Source: Pseudomonas taiwanensis (GTDB lineage: Bacteria > Pseudomonadota > Gammaproteobacteria > Pseudomonadales > Pseudomonadaceae). From it: a stretch of 64,000 nucleotides of DNA. Made by a program: the position numbers and the translations under genes. Where the stretch lies: NCBI RefSeq assembly GCF_013393345.1, contig NZ_QJRF01000077.1:283129-347128 (forward strand), read 5' to 3'. This document shows positions 26,379-35,578 of the stretch, piece by piece; the stretch's first letter is position 1, and every line of letters starts with the position of its first letter. The notes under the pieces were generated by a model that saw only the letters and a program-made list of their open reading frames with translations, ran no database searches and was not told where the DNA came from.

Positions 26379-26798
26379 TCAGGCGAGGGCCACGACGGCT
26401 TCGCCGATCAGTTTTTCTTCGCCGTACTGGTTGCCGCAGCGAATCGCCAGGCGCACGCGCCGTTCGCCATCGGCCTCGAATTTTTCGATGACCTTGCCGC
26501 TGCAGGTGGGAACGTGGCCCAGCTGGGTGATGCCGGTGAAGCGCACCGACAGGCTGCAAATCTGCGTCTGCGACACCCAGCCGGTGAGCAGACGGCCGAG
26601 GTACGCCACCGAGAGCATGCCGTGGGCAAACACATCGGGCTGGCGCGCCTTGCGGGCGAAGTCGAGATCGATATGCACCTGGTTGTGGTCACCGGATGCG
26701 CCGGCATACAGGGCCAGCGTGGTGCGGTTGACCGCGGGCAGCGTCAGCGGCGGCAGCTCAAAGCCAATCTGCAGCTCGTCGAATAAGGGAAGGCTCAT
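26379..26798 (-). CDS. MaoC-type (R)-hydratase / dehydratase
   Basis: 139 residues with the hot-dog-fold motif ALYAGASGDHNQVHIDLDFA, which supplies the hydratase-2 Asp and His (D-x-N-x-x-H), then DVFAHGMLSVAYLGRLL. Such enzymes hydrate 2-enoyl-CoA to (3R)-hydroxyacyl-CoA. It lies 10 bases after the FAS1-dehydratase-like gene; the pair probably forms a heterodimer in which this subunit carries the active site, as known for heteromeric MaoC enzymes of steroid side-chain degradation. Confidence 0.88.
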   Translation of the reverse strand: MSLPLFDELQIGFELPPLTLPAVNRTTLALYAGASGDHNQVHIDLDFARKARQPDVFAHGMLSVAYLGRLLTGWVSQTQICSLSVRFTGITQLGHVPTCSGKVIEKFEADGERRVRLAIRCGNQYGEEKLIGEAVVALA

Positions 26799-26808
26799 TG
26801 CACGATCC

Positions 26809-27249
26809 TCAGCGCTGCACGAGGGAGGAACGGATGTCGGCGATGTGCCGGCCGTCCTGGTTGGTAACCCGGGTCTCCTGGACCACGAAGGTCAGCGCCC
26901 CACCCTTCTTCTCGTAGACGTCCACTACCCGCGTATCGAAGGTCAGCACGTCGCCGGCATAGGCCATGCCGTGATAGGTGAAACCCTGCTCGGCATGCAG
27001 GATGCGCCCGAGGTCGAAGCCGAAGATGCCTTCGACGATATGGTCGGAGTCGCGCCCTTCGGCTTCCAGGCACATCAGGAAGCTCGGCGGCACCGGCAAT
27101 CCGGGATGCCCGGCCGACCTGGCAGCGGCTTCGTCGGTGTAGACCGGATCGGTCTCGCCGATGGCCTTGGCGAAGAAGCGCAGGCGGCCCTTCTCCACGT
27201 CGGCGGTGGTCACTCCCAGGGAACGGCCGATCAGACTCTTGTCTGCCAT
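26809..27249 (-). CDS. MaoC-like N-terminal (FAS1-type dehydratase) subunit
   Basis: 146 residues from MADKSLIGRSLGVTTADVEK. It has the N-terminal MaoC-like hot-dog pattern (GETDPVYTDEAAARSAGHPG then PPSFLMCLEAEG and YHGMAYAGDVLTFDTRVVDV) but lacks the catalytic D-x-N-P-x-H motif of its neighbour. It is therefore a likely structural or substrate-binding partner of the MaoC protein encoded directly downstream. The start is chosen because the longer frame would run into non-homologous leader. Confidence 0.85.
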   Translation of the reverse strand: MADKSLIGRSLGVTTADVEKGRLRFFAKAIGETDPVYTDEAAARSAGHPGLPVPPSFLMCLEAEGRDSDHIVEGIFGFDLGRILHAEQGFTYHGMAYAGDVLTFDTRVVDVYEKKGGALTFVVQETRVTNQDGRHIADIRSSLVQR

Positions 27250-27305
27250 GTCATGGAGTCCTCGAGTGAATTGAAACGCGCGCCCGCGAGGGGCGCGCAC
27301 TGGCT

Positions 27306-28493
27306 TCAGCCGCGACCGAAGAGGGTCACGATGCCGGCGCCGCCCAGGCCCAGGTTGTGCTGCAGGGCGTGCTGCAGGCCCTCCACCTGGCGGGCTCCGG
27401 CGGTGCCGCGCAGCTGATGGGTCAGCTCATAGCACTGGGCCAGGCCGGTGGCGCCCAGCGGGTGGCCCTTGGAGAGCAGGCCGCCGGACGGGTTGACCAC
27501 CACCTGGCCGCCATAAGTGTTGTCGCCATCCATCACGAACTTCTCGGCGCCGCCTTCCGGGCAGAAACCCAGGCCTTCATAGGTCAGCAGTTCGTTGTGG
27601 GCGAAGCAGTCGTGCAGCTCGCAGACACGGATATCTTCAGGACCAACGCCAGCCTTTTCGTACACCTCGGTGGCGGCCTGACGGGTCATGCCGACGCCGA
27701 CGATGCTGATCAGCGACGGCGGGTCGAAGGCTTCCGGCTTATCGGTCACCAGGGCCTGGGCCAGGATGCTCACGTCGGTACGCAGGCCGTGCTGCTTGGC
27801 GAAGCGCTCGGATACCACGATGGCTGCGGCACCGCCGCACGTGGGCGGGCACGCCATCAGGCGGGTCATTACGCCGGGGAAGATCACCTGGTCGGCCATC
27901 ACTTCCTCGGTGGTCACCACCTTCTTGAATACCGACAGCGGGTTGTTGGCGGCATGGCGGCTGGCCTTGGCGCGAATGGCGGCGAAGGTTTCCATCTTCG
28001 TGCCGTACTTCTGCATGTGTTCGAGACCGGCGCCGCCGAAGAACTTGAGGGCGTCAGGCATATCGCGGCCCTGCGGGAAGATCGCGTCGGCCACGTCGTG
28101 GCCCTTGCCGTAGGTGATCGGGCGGTCGAGCCAATGGGACTTCAGGGCGCCGGGTTGCATCTGCTCGAAGCCGAAGGCCAGGGCGCAATCCACCGCACCG
28201 CTCTCCACCGCCTGGCGAGCCAGGTAAAGCGCAGTGGAACCGCTGCCACAGTTGTTGTTGACGTTGATCACCGGGATGCCGGAGAGGCCCACCTCGTAAA
28301 GGGCCGACTGGCCGCTGGTGGAGTCGCCATAGACGTACCCGGCGTAGGCCTGCTGGACCTTGCCGTAATCCACGCCGGCATCCTGCAGCGCCAGGCGGAT
28401 GGCCTGGGCGCCCATCTCGATATAGGTACCGCTCTGGCCAGGCTTGGCAAACGGAATCATGCCGACACCGGCGACAAACACTTTCTGCGACAT
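27306..28493 (-). CDS. SCP2-type thiolase, catalytically intact
   Basis: 395 residues from MSQKVFVAGVGMIPFAKPGQ. The thiolase residues are all present: nucleophile Cys82 in NNCGSGSTAL, His294 and Cys296 in CELHDCFAHN, and His344 in KGHPLGATG. This subgroup resembles the thiolase part of SCP-2/SCPx, used on branched or steroid-derived 3-ketoacyl-CoA. It is the first gene of the operon thiolase-MaoC-MaoC-SDR-DUF2889, which by itself could run a hydration, oxidation and cleavage round. It is divergent from the DUF1302 gene. Confidence 0.92.
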   Translation of the reverse strand: MSQKVFVAGVGMIPFAKPGQSGTYIEMGAQAIRLALQDAGVDYGKVQQAYAGYVYGDSTSGQSALYEVGLSGIPVINVNNNCGSGSTALYLARQAVESGAVDCALAFGFEQMQPGALKSHWLDRPITYGKGHDVADAIFPQGRDMPDALKFFGGAGLEHMQKYGTKMETFAAIRAKASRHAANNPLSVFKKVVTTEEVMADQVIFPGVMTRLMACPPTCGGAAAIVVSERFAKQHGLRTDVSILAQALVTDKPEAFDPPSLISIVGVGMTRQAATEVYEKAGVGPEDIRVCELHDCFAHNELLTYEGLGFCPEGGAEKFVMDGDNTYGGQVVVNPSGGLLSKGHPLGATGLAQCYELTHQLRGTAGARQVEGLQHALQHNLGLGGAGIVTLFGRG

Positions 28494-28769
28494 CACTTTC
28501 TCCAGGTTCAGGTGACAAGGTCCGGGCTGCGTGCCTGTCTTCGACGGCAATGGCAGCACTCCTTGGACCGATGGTTGCGCAGCGACGAACAGCCACGCCC
28601 CCCCTCATGGAGGGGGCGCGGGCCTGTCCGGCCAAGGGGGGATGGCGAGGGGTACGACGGGAGGGAAATATCCCCCCCTACTGGAGGGGGAAGGGTGGGG
28701 GACGCCGGGGATAGCGTGTGCTTGCGGTCCTGAAAAACAACAAGAAAGACTCCATAGAGGAACCAACAC
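28494..28769. promoter_or_regulatory. Divergent promoter region of the thiolase operon and DUF1302/1329 pair
   Basis: The 276 bases between two divergent catabolic units must hold both promoters, but no clear -35/-10 pair was identified. Two G/C hairpins stand out: CGCCCCCCCTC..GAGGGGGCG at 28596-28618 and CCCCCCTACTGGAGGGGG at 28673-28690. Similar CCCCCTC/GAGGGGG stretches occur near 42870 and 46825. Confidence 0.45.
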
Positions 28770-30707
28770 GTGACACAGGCAAGACACACAACCTCATTGA
28801 ATCAGCAGTCGCCGGCCAGTGGTTCCACCCGCGGTCTGGCGACCTTCACACCCCGGCTGCTGGCGGTCGCGGTGGCGCTCGGCACCTGCGCCAACGCCGA
28901 TGCGGTCAGCTTCCAGCTGGGCGAGATCGAAGGACAGTTCGACTCGTCGATTTCCGTCGGCGCCAGCTGGGCGGTGCGCGGGCCGGACCCGATGTTCATC
29001 AACTCCGCCAACACCCAGGGATTGCGCGGCAAGTCGGCCACCCGCACGGCCGACGACAACCGCCAGAACTTCAAGAAGGGCGAGACCTTCTCGAAGATCT
29101 TCAAGGGCGTGCATGACCTGGAGCTGAAGTACGGCGACAGTGGCGTGTTCGTACGCGGCAAGTACTGGTACGACTTCGAACTGAAGGACGAGCACCGCCT
29201 GTTCTACGACATCGACGACAGCGGCCGTGACGACCTGGCCAAGGCCTCCGGCGCCGAGTTCCTCGATGCCTTCGTCTACCACAACTACAACCTGGGCGAC
29301 CTGGCCGGCAACGTGCGTCTGGGCAAGCAGGTAGTGAGCTGGGGCGAGAGCACCTTCATCGGCAACTCGATCAACAGCATCAACCCCATCGACGTCGCCG
29401 CCCTGCGCCGTCCGGGTGCCGAGGTGAAGGAAGGCCTGATCCCGGTGAACATGTTCTACCTCTCCCAGGGCCTGACCGAGAACCTCACCGCCGAAGCCTT
29501 CTACCAGCTGGAGTGGGACAACTCGGTGGTCGACAACTGCGGCACCTTCTTCGGTTCCGACCCGCTGCCCCAGGGCTGCAACGACCGCCTGGTCTTCGCC
29601 GGCCCGGACCTCGCTCCCGGCGTTGCCAACAACACCGCGACTGCCGCGCAGATCCTCACCAATGCCGTGGTAGACGACGTCTACATGCCGCGCCTGGAAG
29701 ACAACGACCCGCGCGACAGCGGCCAGTACGGCGTTGCCCTGCGCTGGTTCGTGCCGGAGCTGAACGACACCGAGTTCGGCTTCTATGCCATGAACTACCA
29801 CAGCCGCAACCCCTACCTGAGCTTCAAGCAGACCACCGTCGCGCCGATCACCGCCGCACAGATTGGCGCCCTGCCCGCCGCCGCCCGCCAGGTCGCCGCC
29901 GTGCAGAACCAGTTCAACCGGGTCCGTGCCGCGCGCTACTTCGTGGACTACCCGGAAGACATCCGCCTGTATGGCCTGAGCTTCCAGACCACTCTGGGGG
30001 CGACCTCCGTCGGTGGCGAGCTGAGTTACCGGCCGAACATGCCGCTGCAGATCAACACCGCTGACCTCAACCTGGCGGCGATCCAGTCCACCGACACCGA
30101 CTTCCGCACCCAGACCTCCCCGGTCTTCACCAGCGGAGAAACGGCGCAGGCACTGGGCGGCGATCTGCCCGGCTACAAGCGCATGCCGGTCATGCAGGCG
30201 CAGGTAACGGCCACCCAGTTCTTCGACCAGGTCATGGGCGCCAGCCGCCTGACCCTGGTGGGCGAAGTCGGCTACAACCGCATAAACGGCCTGGGCGACG
30301 CCGACGGCACCGACGTGCGCTTCGGCCGCAGCCCGGTCTATGGCGCGGGCGAATTCCCCGGCACCCAGAACACCACCGTCTGCGCCACCTCCACCAACCC
30401 GCAGAAGGAATGCAACAGCCACGGCTTCTACACCACGGATTCCTGGGGCTATCGCGTGCGCGCCAAGCTCGATTACCCGAACGTAGTCGCCGGCATCAAC
30501 CTCTCCCCCAACCTGGCCTGGTCCCATGACGTCGACGGCTGGGGGCCGAACTTCGAAGAAGGCGCCAAGGCCGTCAGCGTCGGCCTCGACGCCGATTACC
30601 TGAACACCTACACCGCGAGCCTGAGTTACACCGACTTCTTCGGTGGCAACTTCAACACCAGCACTGACCGCGACTTCGTCTCGCTCAGCTTCGGCGTGAA
30701 CTTCTGA
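28770..30707 (+). CDS. DUF1302 outer-membrane-type protein
   Basis: 645 residues beginning with GTG preceded by AGAGGAAC. An N-terminal stretch with a hydrophobic core (LLAVAVALGTCANADA) acts as signal, then FQLGEIEGQFDSSISVGASW starts the mature part. The body is rich in aromatic, Gly and Asn residues in alternating strands (GVFVRGKYWYDF, LAGNVRLGKQVVSWGES) and ends in LSFGVNF, a terminal aromatic typical of beta-barrels. Cysteine pairs occur in inserted loops. DUF1302 proteins accompany DUF1329 in clusters for hydrophobic-substrate catabolism; transport of the substrate across the outer membrane is likely but unproven. Confidence 0.88.
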   Translation: MTQARHTTSLNQQSPASGSTRGLATFTPRLLAVAVALGTCANADAVSFQLGEIEGQFDSSISVGASWAVRGPDPMFINSANTQGLRGKSATRTADDNRQNFKKGETFSKIFKGVHDLELKYGDSGVFVRGKYWYDFELKDEHRLFYDIDDSGRDDLAKASGAEFLDAFVYHNYNLGDLAGNVRLGKQVVSWGESTFIGNSINSINPIDVAALRRPGAEVKEGLIPVNMFYLSQGLTENLTAEAFYQLEWDNSVVDNCGTFFGSDPLPQGCNDRLVFAGPDLAPGVANNTATAAQILTNAVVDDVYMPRLEDNDPRDSGQYGVALRWFVPELNDTEFGFYAMNYHSRNPYLSFKQTTVAPITAAQIGALPAAARQVAAVQNQFNRVRAARYFVDYPEDIRLYGLSFQTTLGATSVGGELSYRPNMPLQINTADLNLAAIQSTDTDFRTQTSPVFTSGETAQALGGDLPGYKRMPVMQAQVTATQFFDQVMGASRLTLVGEVGYNRINGLGDADGTDVRFGRSPVYGAGEFPGTQNTTVCATSTNPQKECNSHGFYTTDSWGYRVRAKLDYPNVVAGINLSPNLAWSHDVDGWGPNFEEGAKAVSVGLDADYLNTYTASLSYTDFFGGNFNTSTDRDFVSLSFGVNF

Positions 30708-30732
30708 GCCGAAACCGGCAGAGGGTATTTCC

Positions 30733-32103
30733 ATGAAAGCAAGCATGATCATCAAAACCGGCGCCCTGGCGCTGTCGCTGCTGGCTACCAGCGTCATGGC
30801 CGCTGTTTCCGAGCAGGAAGCGACCCAGCTGGGTACCACCCTGACGCCGCTGGGTGCGCAGAAGGAAGGCAACGCCGACGGCAGCATTCCGGGATGGGAC
30901 GGCGGCCTCAAGCCGGGCGCCGCACCGGTGGATGCCAAGGGCTTCCTCGGCGATCCGTTCAAGGATGAGAAGCCGCTGTTCACCATCACCGCAGCCAACG
31001 CCGAGCAGTACAAGGACAAGCTCACCCCCGGCCAGATGGCGATGTTCAAACGCTACGCCAGCACCTACAAGATTCCGGTGTACCCGAGCCACCGTACCGC
31101 CTGGGCACCGTCGAACATCTACGACGCGGCGAAGAAGAGCGCCACCGGCGTGCAACTGGTCAGCGACGGCAACGGCCTGGGCAACTTCTCCGACTCGCGC
31201 TACTACGCCTTCCCGATTCCGAAGAATGGCGTCGAGGTCTACTGGAACCACGTGACCCGCTATCGCGGCGACAACATCCACCGCTGGGCAGTGCAGGCCG
31301 TGCCTCAGGTCGATGGCGCGTACACCATCGTCGAGACCGAAGACCAGAACAGCTTCCCGCAGTTCATGGACGGCGTGAACGTGGAGGAAGCGAAGAACGT
31401 CCTCTACTACTACATCTTCGCGGTCAATGCGCCAGCTCGCCTGGCCGGCACCGTATCCATGGCCCACGAGACCATCGACCAGGTGAAGGACCCGCGCAAG
31501 GCCTGGACCTACAACGCCGGCCAGCGTCGCGTGCGCCGCGCCCCCCAGCTCGCCTACGACGCCCCCGGCCTGGCCGCCGACGGCATGCGCACCTCCGACA
31601 ACGCCGACATGATGAACGGCTCGCCGGACCGCTATGACTGGAAGCTGATCGGCAAGAAGGAGATCTACATCCCCTACAACAACTACAAGCTGCAGTCCCC
31701 GAGCGTGAAGTACGCCGATATCGTCAAACCCGGCCATATCAACCAGGACCTGACCCGCTACGAGCTGCACCGCGTGTGGCACGTGCAGGCCACCCTGAAA
31801 TCGGGCGAACGGCATATCTACGCCAAGCGCGACATGTACTTCGACGAAGACACCTGGGTCCTGTCCGAAGTCGACCATTACGACGGCCGTGGCCAACTCT
31901 GGCGGGTGGGCGAGAACTACACCTACACCAACTATGAAAAGGGCCTCAACGCCCCCGCGGCCCAGGGCTTCTACGACCTGATCGCCGGCCGCTACATAGT
32001 CGCGGCCATGAGCAACGAATCGAAGCTCGCACCGCAGTATGGCCAACGCACCAAGATGTCCGAGTTCACCCCCGCGGCCCTGCGCAATGCGGGTATTCGC
32101 TGA
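30733..32103 (+). CDS. DUF1329 periplasmic/outer-membrane-associated protein
   Basis: 456 residues with a signal peptide MKASMIIKTGALALSLLATS followed by VMA and mature AVSEQEATQLG. Family landmarks are GNADGSIPGWDGGL, YPSHRTAWAP, the GQRRVRRAPQLAYDAP block, YDWKLIGKKEIYIPYNNYKL and YFDEDTWVLSEVDHYDGRG. The fold is thought to be LolA/LolB-like, able to bind lipophilic ligands. It lies 25 bases after the DUF1302 gene as the second of a two-gene operon and is followed by a terminator. The pair plausibly handles a hydrophobic growth substrate at the envelope. Confidence 0.88.
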   Translation: MKASMIIKTGALALSLLATSVMAAVSEQEATQLGTTLTPLGAQKEGNADGSIPGWDGGLKPGAAPVDAKGFLGDPFKDEKPLFTITAANAEQYKDKLTPGQMAMFKRYASTYKIPVYPSHRTAWAPSNIYDAAKKSATGVQLVSDGNGLGNFSDSRYYAFPIPKNGVEVYWNHVTRYRGDNIHRWAVQAVPQVDGAYTIVETEDQNSFPQFMDGVNVEEAKNVLYYYIFAVNAPARLAGTVSMAHETIDQVKDPRKAWTYNAGQRRVRRAPQLAYDAPGLAADGMRTSDNADMMNGSPDRYDWKLIGKKEIYIPYNNYKLQSPSVKYADIVKPGHINQDLTRYELHRVWHVQATLKSGERHIYAKRDMYFDEDTWVLSEVDHYDGRGQLWRVGENYTYTNYEKGLNAPAAQGFYDLIAGRYIVAAMSNESKLAPQYGQRTKMSEFTPAALRNAGIR

Positions 32104-32126
32104 CCTCCTGAGTTGAAGCAAGGAAG

Positions 32127-32151
32127 ACGCCCCGCACCTGCGGGGCGTTGT
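32127..32151 (+). terminator. Hairpin terminator after the DUF1329 gene
   Basis: ACGCCCCGC and GCGGGGCGT pair around ACCT, followed by TGTTC; the T-run is weak but the position is right. Confidence 0.7.
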
Positions 32152-32179
32152 TCATTCCGCGCAGCCGCCGGGAAACATT

Positions 32180-32256
32180 GATGGGTTTCGCTGCGCTCTA
32201 CCACATCCTACGTGGCGAGTTTCCGTAGGTTGGCGTAGAGCGCAGCGAAACCCAAC
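32180..32256. repeat. Long inverted repeat of the GGGTTTCGCTGCGCTC type
   Basis: Two ~33-base arms, starting GATGGGTTTCGCTGCGCTCT and ending CGCAGCGAAACCCAAC, face each other across TGGCGAGTTTC. This dispersed Pseudomonas element lies in the 361-base gap before the hydrolase gene. No gene is seen in the gap, which also holds a single REP-like copy at 32356-32379 (GTAGGAGCGAGCTCTGCTCG). Confidence 0.65.
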
Positions 32257-32464
32257 AGCCCTCACTCCCGGCCCCTCTCCCTAAAGCGGCGAGGGGTGAC
32301 TCGCGCCGGACAGGACGCAGCACTCCTGAAACCACATGCGGCAGCGGCTTCATCTGTAGGAGCGAGCTCTGCTCGCGAACAGCCCCAGCGCCTGAGCCCC
32401 AATTCCGGGACGCAAAAAAGCCCCCTACCCTCACGAGCAGGAGGCTTGCGTAACCCGCGCTGCG

Positions 32465-33649
32465 CTACACCCCGGAGTACCGATCCATCAACTCGCCCAT
32501 ACGCCCCAGGTACTCCCGACGGCCCAGGTGCAGGATGTGGTTGCCAGGGAACCAATGCAGGTCGCTGCCCGGCCAGTGCCGTTGTAGCAGGCGCAGGTGA
32601 CGCGGCATGGTCACCCGGTCGCCGGCGCCGCCGATGATCAGCATGCGCTGACCGTCCAGGGGCGAGGCGTAGCTCAGCGGATTGTGCACCGCGAGCAGGC
32701 CACGCATTTCGGCGACGCCAACCCCCTGGCTGCGCATCAGCCGAGAGAGCAACAGGCCGGTGGGTTGCCATTCGAGGAACACATCGATCGGGCTGACCGC
32801 CGGCACGATCGGAATGCAGTACGCCAGGCGATCGTCGACGGCTGCCAGGAGCGCTGCGGTGTAACCACCGAGGGAGATGCCCGCCACACCGATCTGCTCG
32901 ACCCCGCGCCCCTGCAAGTAGTCGATGAACACGCGCAGGTCATGGATCGCATGCAAGGGTGCCTCATTGAAGGACACCAATCCGTTGCCGAACAGGCCCT
33001 GACCGCTGAACCAGGAACCGCGCTCGGCACGCCGGCCGTGGTGCGGGTAGGTGAACAGCAGAATGTCGTAACCGCGCTGGTAGAAATCGGCCAGCGACAA
33101 CGCATGGGCATTCAGCCAGTGGGGGTCCGCGGCAAAACCGTGAATGAGGATCAGCGTCGGCCTTGGCCGGTCGCCGTGACACCAGTGTTGGGCATGGGCG
33201 CGGGTATTGCGCTGCATGGCCGCGAAGCGCGGACGCGCGTACGGATTCAATGGCTGGAAGGGACTGGCGAAACTCAGCTTGAAACGCCGGATGCCGTCGC
33301 CTTTCAGCAGCTCTTGCGCGTCGACGGCAATGCCGCCAGGTGGCGGCAGGAAAACCTGCGTCGCATCCCCCGCTCGCGCCAGGGGTTCGTAGAGGCGCAA
33401 GGCGTCGAACTCTTCCTGCATGTTGCCGCTGCCTTTCAGCGAGGCCAGCACGGCGGCGGCCACCGTGGTCGACAGCGACGTGCGCATTACACGCTCGACC
33501 GCCGCGGTGCCATGGACCTTCAGAGGGTGCACGGAGTCCAGTGCTGTCCCATCCGCATGCAGCCAGAAATCCTCCGGCAGCCTTTCCCACCAGGGGCTGC
33601 GCGTACGGTCCGCCACCCTCTCGCCTGCACGCCTCTCTTCGTTCAACAC
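32465..33649 (-). CDS. Alpha/beta hydrolase (ABHD18-like)
   Basis: 394 residues, no signal peptide. The oxyanion-type motif LILIHGFAADPHWLN is near residue 165, the nucleophile elbow GVAGISLGGYTAAL near 255, an acid in IGGAGDRVTMP and the catalytic His in FPGNHILHLGR near the end. The long N-terminal half before the hydrolase core is typical of the ABHD18/DUF2048-like group, whose substrates are unknown. It is divergent from the WS/DGAT gene 231 bases away, so it might hydrolyse an ester linked to the neighbouring lipid genes; this is inferred from position only. Confidence 0.82.
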   Translation of the reverse strand: MLNEERRAGERVADRTRSPWWERLPEDFWLHADGTALDSVHPLKVHGTAAVERVMRTSLSTTVAAAVLASLKGSGNMQEEFDALRLYEPLARAGDATQVFLPPPGGIAVDAQELLKGDGIRRFKLSFASPFQPLNPYARPRFAAMQRNTRAHAQHWCHGDRPRPTLILIHGFAADPHWLNAHALSLADFYQRGYDILLFTYPHHGRRAERGSWFSGQGLFGNGLVSFNEAPLHAIHDLRVFIDYLQGRGVEQIGVAGISLGGYTAALLAAVDDRLAYCIPIVPAVSPIDVFLEWQPTGLLLSRLMRSQGVGVAEMRGLLAVHNPLSYASPLDGQRMLIIGGAGDRVTMPRHLRLLQRHWPGSDLHWFPGNHILHLGRREYLGRMGELMDRYSGV

Positions 33650-33880
33650 GCGGATTCTCCCGGCAAAGTCCAGCCCATCGCCCTGCCGATCGGCACCTGG
33701 GCGTCTTATGGTTGCAACAGCTTAAAGGCGTGCCCGACGCGCCTCTCCCCCCGAATGTAGGGGGACGGGTTGCACCTGCGAACGAGGAACATGGCTTACC
33801 TGGGAGAGGCCCTCCCTCGCCAGGTCGATTGATCCAGCCGCTGGATCAACCTCTATCACCACCTTGCGGGTACCCCAACG

Positions 33881-35368
33881 ATGAGCAAACTCAGCGGGCA
33901 AGACGCGCTGTTCCTGAAAGTCGACAGGCCCCACGCGGCCTCTCACTGCACCATGATCTACATCTATGACCAGTCCACCGTGGAAGGACAGCGCCTCGGG
34001 TTCCGCGAGATCGTCCGTCATATCTCCGATCGCCTCGACGTTTCGCCGGTGTTCCGCCGCAAGATCGTCCAGGTGCCCTACGGGCTGGGCTATCCGTATT
34101 GGGTGGAAGACGACCTGTTCGACATCGACTTTCACGTCCGTCATTTCGCCCTGCCCAAACCGGGCGACTGGCGACAATTCTGCATCCTCGTGTCGCGCAT
34201 CCACGCCCGCTCGGTGGACCTGGCCCGCGCGCCCTGGGAGATGTACGTCATCGAAGGGCTGGACAATATCGAGGGCATTCCCAAGGGCAGCTTCGCCATC
34301 CTCACCAAGTCCCACCATGCCGCCATGGACGGCACCGCCGCGGCGGAGCTGACCTGGGCCCTGCACGACATCGCCGGCGCCCAGGGCAAGCCCGTCGCGG
34401 TGGTTCCCGACAGACCCTCGGCAAGCCCGCGACGGCCGATCTGGGGACCGCTGGACACGGTCAGCCGCATGCTCACCGACAACATCTCCGCCTCGGCGCG
34501 GATGGCCCTGCCCCTGGCGCGTGTGCTGCCCAAACTGGCGGTAGCCGGCCTGCGTTCGATGGCCCGTTCGGTACTCACCACCGGGGGTGGCGCACCTCGC
34601 ACGCGCTTCAACACCAATGTCACTGCCGCGCGCGTGTGGAACTCGGTCACCCTCGACCTCGCCACGGTGAAACAGATCAAGGCCCTGGTACCAGGGGCGA
34701 CGGTCAACGATGCGGTCCTGACCATCATCGGCGGAGCGATGCGCCGCTATCTGGAGGCGAAGGACGAACTGCCTGACAAGTCCCTGGTCACCCTCGCGCC
34801 GGTCAATACCCGCCAGGGCGGGGAAGCCGCGGCCAGCGGCAATACGATCTCGATGGTTACCTTCCCCTTGCGCACCGACATCGAGGACCCGCTCGAGCGA
34901 CTGGAAGCGGTGTTCACCGCCACCTCGGAGTCCAAGGCCATCCAGAACGGGATCGGCGCGGAGGACCTGACCAACCTGCAGAAATTCGCACCGCCCGCCA
35001 CCCTCGGCCTCGCCGGTCGGCTGGCCACCATGATGGGCATTGGCGGCAAGGGGCCGGTGATCCTGCACAACTGCCTGGTGACCAACGTGCCCGGCCCCAA
35101 CGTGCCGCTCTACATGCTCGGCGCCAAGCTGGTCTACTGGTGCGGCGTCGGCCCGCTGGTGGACGGCCTCTCGCTGATCTGGAACCCCACCAGCTACTGC
35201 GGAAAGATGTTCGTCTCGCTGACCAGCTCACCCAACGTGGTGCCCGACCCGGACTTCCTCGCGCAGTGCCTGAAGGACTCGTATGAGGAGATGCAGGCGC
35301 TGGCGGCAGCCAGCCTCGAGGCCGTGGAAAAGCACGCGCCGAAAAAGCGCACCGCCGCCCGCAAATGA
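33881..35368 (+). CDS. Wax ester synthase / diacylglycerol acyltransferase (WS/DGAT family)
   Basis: 495 residues, the usual length. The catalytic HHxxxDG motif is SHHAAMDG, with His145, His146 and Asp150. The second conserved block is VTNVPGPNVPLYMLGAKL, and PLVDGLSLIWNPTSYCGKM is also typical. The family esterifies fatty alcohols or diacylglycerol with acyl-CoA. WS/DGAT proteins make storage lipids, or may use unusual alcohols such as isoprenoids. Here it stands between a hydrolase and an acyl-CoA synthetase in a catabolic region, suggesting temporary storage or detoxification of the substrate or its acyl-CoA. Tail is basic (APKKRTAARK). Confidence 0.92.
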   Translation: MSKLSGQDALFLKVDRPHAASHCTMIYIYDQSTVEGQRLGFREIVRHISDRLDVSPVFRRKIVQVPYGLGYPYWVEDDLFDIDFHVRHFALPKPGDWRQFCILVSRIHARSVDLARAPWEMYVIEGLDNIEGIPKGSFAILTKSHHAAMDGTAAAELTWALHDIAGAQGKPVAVVPDRPSASPRRPIWGPLDTVSRMLTDNISASARMALPLARVLPKLAVAGLRSMARSVLTTGGGAPRTRFNTNVTAARVWNSVTLDLATVKQIKALVPGATVNDAVLTIIGGAMRRYLEAKDELPDKSLVTLAPVNTRQGGEAAASGNTISMVTFPLRTDIEDPLERLEAVFTATSESKAIQNGIGAEDLTNLQKFAPPATLGLAGRLATMMGIGGKGPVILHNCLVTNVPGPNVPLYMLGAKLVYWCGVGPLVDGLSLIWNPTSYCGKMFVSLTSSPNVVPDPDFLAQCLKDSYEEMQALAAASLEAVEKHAPKKRTAARK

Positions 35369-35407
35369 TGGATTCCGCACGTCCTATCAAGCCAATGGCA
35401 CGGCCCA

Positions 35408-35481
35408 CGTAGGATGGGTGGAGCCTGCGATACCCATCAACCAGGTCCGATGGGTATCGCTTCGCTCAACCACATCCTACG
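35408..35481. repeat. Inverted repeat of the CGTAGGATGGGTGGAGC type
   Basis: CGTAGGATGGGTGGAGCCTG on the left and CTCAACCACATCCTACG on the right form the arms, with an inner GATACCCATCAA / GATGGGTATC pair. Same family as the element at 32180. Confidence 0.65.
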
Positions 35482-35529
35482 AATTGGACCGGTGCACCGG
35501 GCTACCTTTCCTTAAATTTCCGCACCTAC

Positions 35530-35562
35530 AAAAAAGGCCGACCCGGAATCCGGATCGGCCTT
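35530..35562 (-). terminator. Rho-independent terminator of the acyl-CoA synthetase operon
   Basis: On the minus strand AAGGCCGA and TCGGCCTT pair and are followed by a run of T (35530-35535). It lies 17 bases past the synthetase stop. Confidence 0.88.
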
Positions 35563-35578
35563 CTTCCTTGCCCGAGCC

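Noticed and set aside
28794-31049. A very long open frame on the minus strand opposite the DUF1302 and DUF1329 genes.
   Set aside because: It is a codon-bias shadow of two well-recognised genes: no family motifs, low-complexity Gly/Val/Ala-rich product, no ribosome site.
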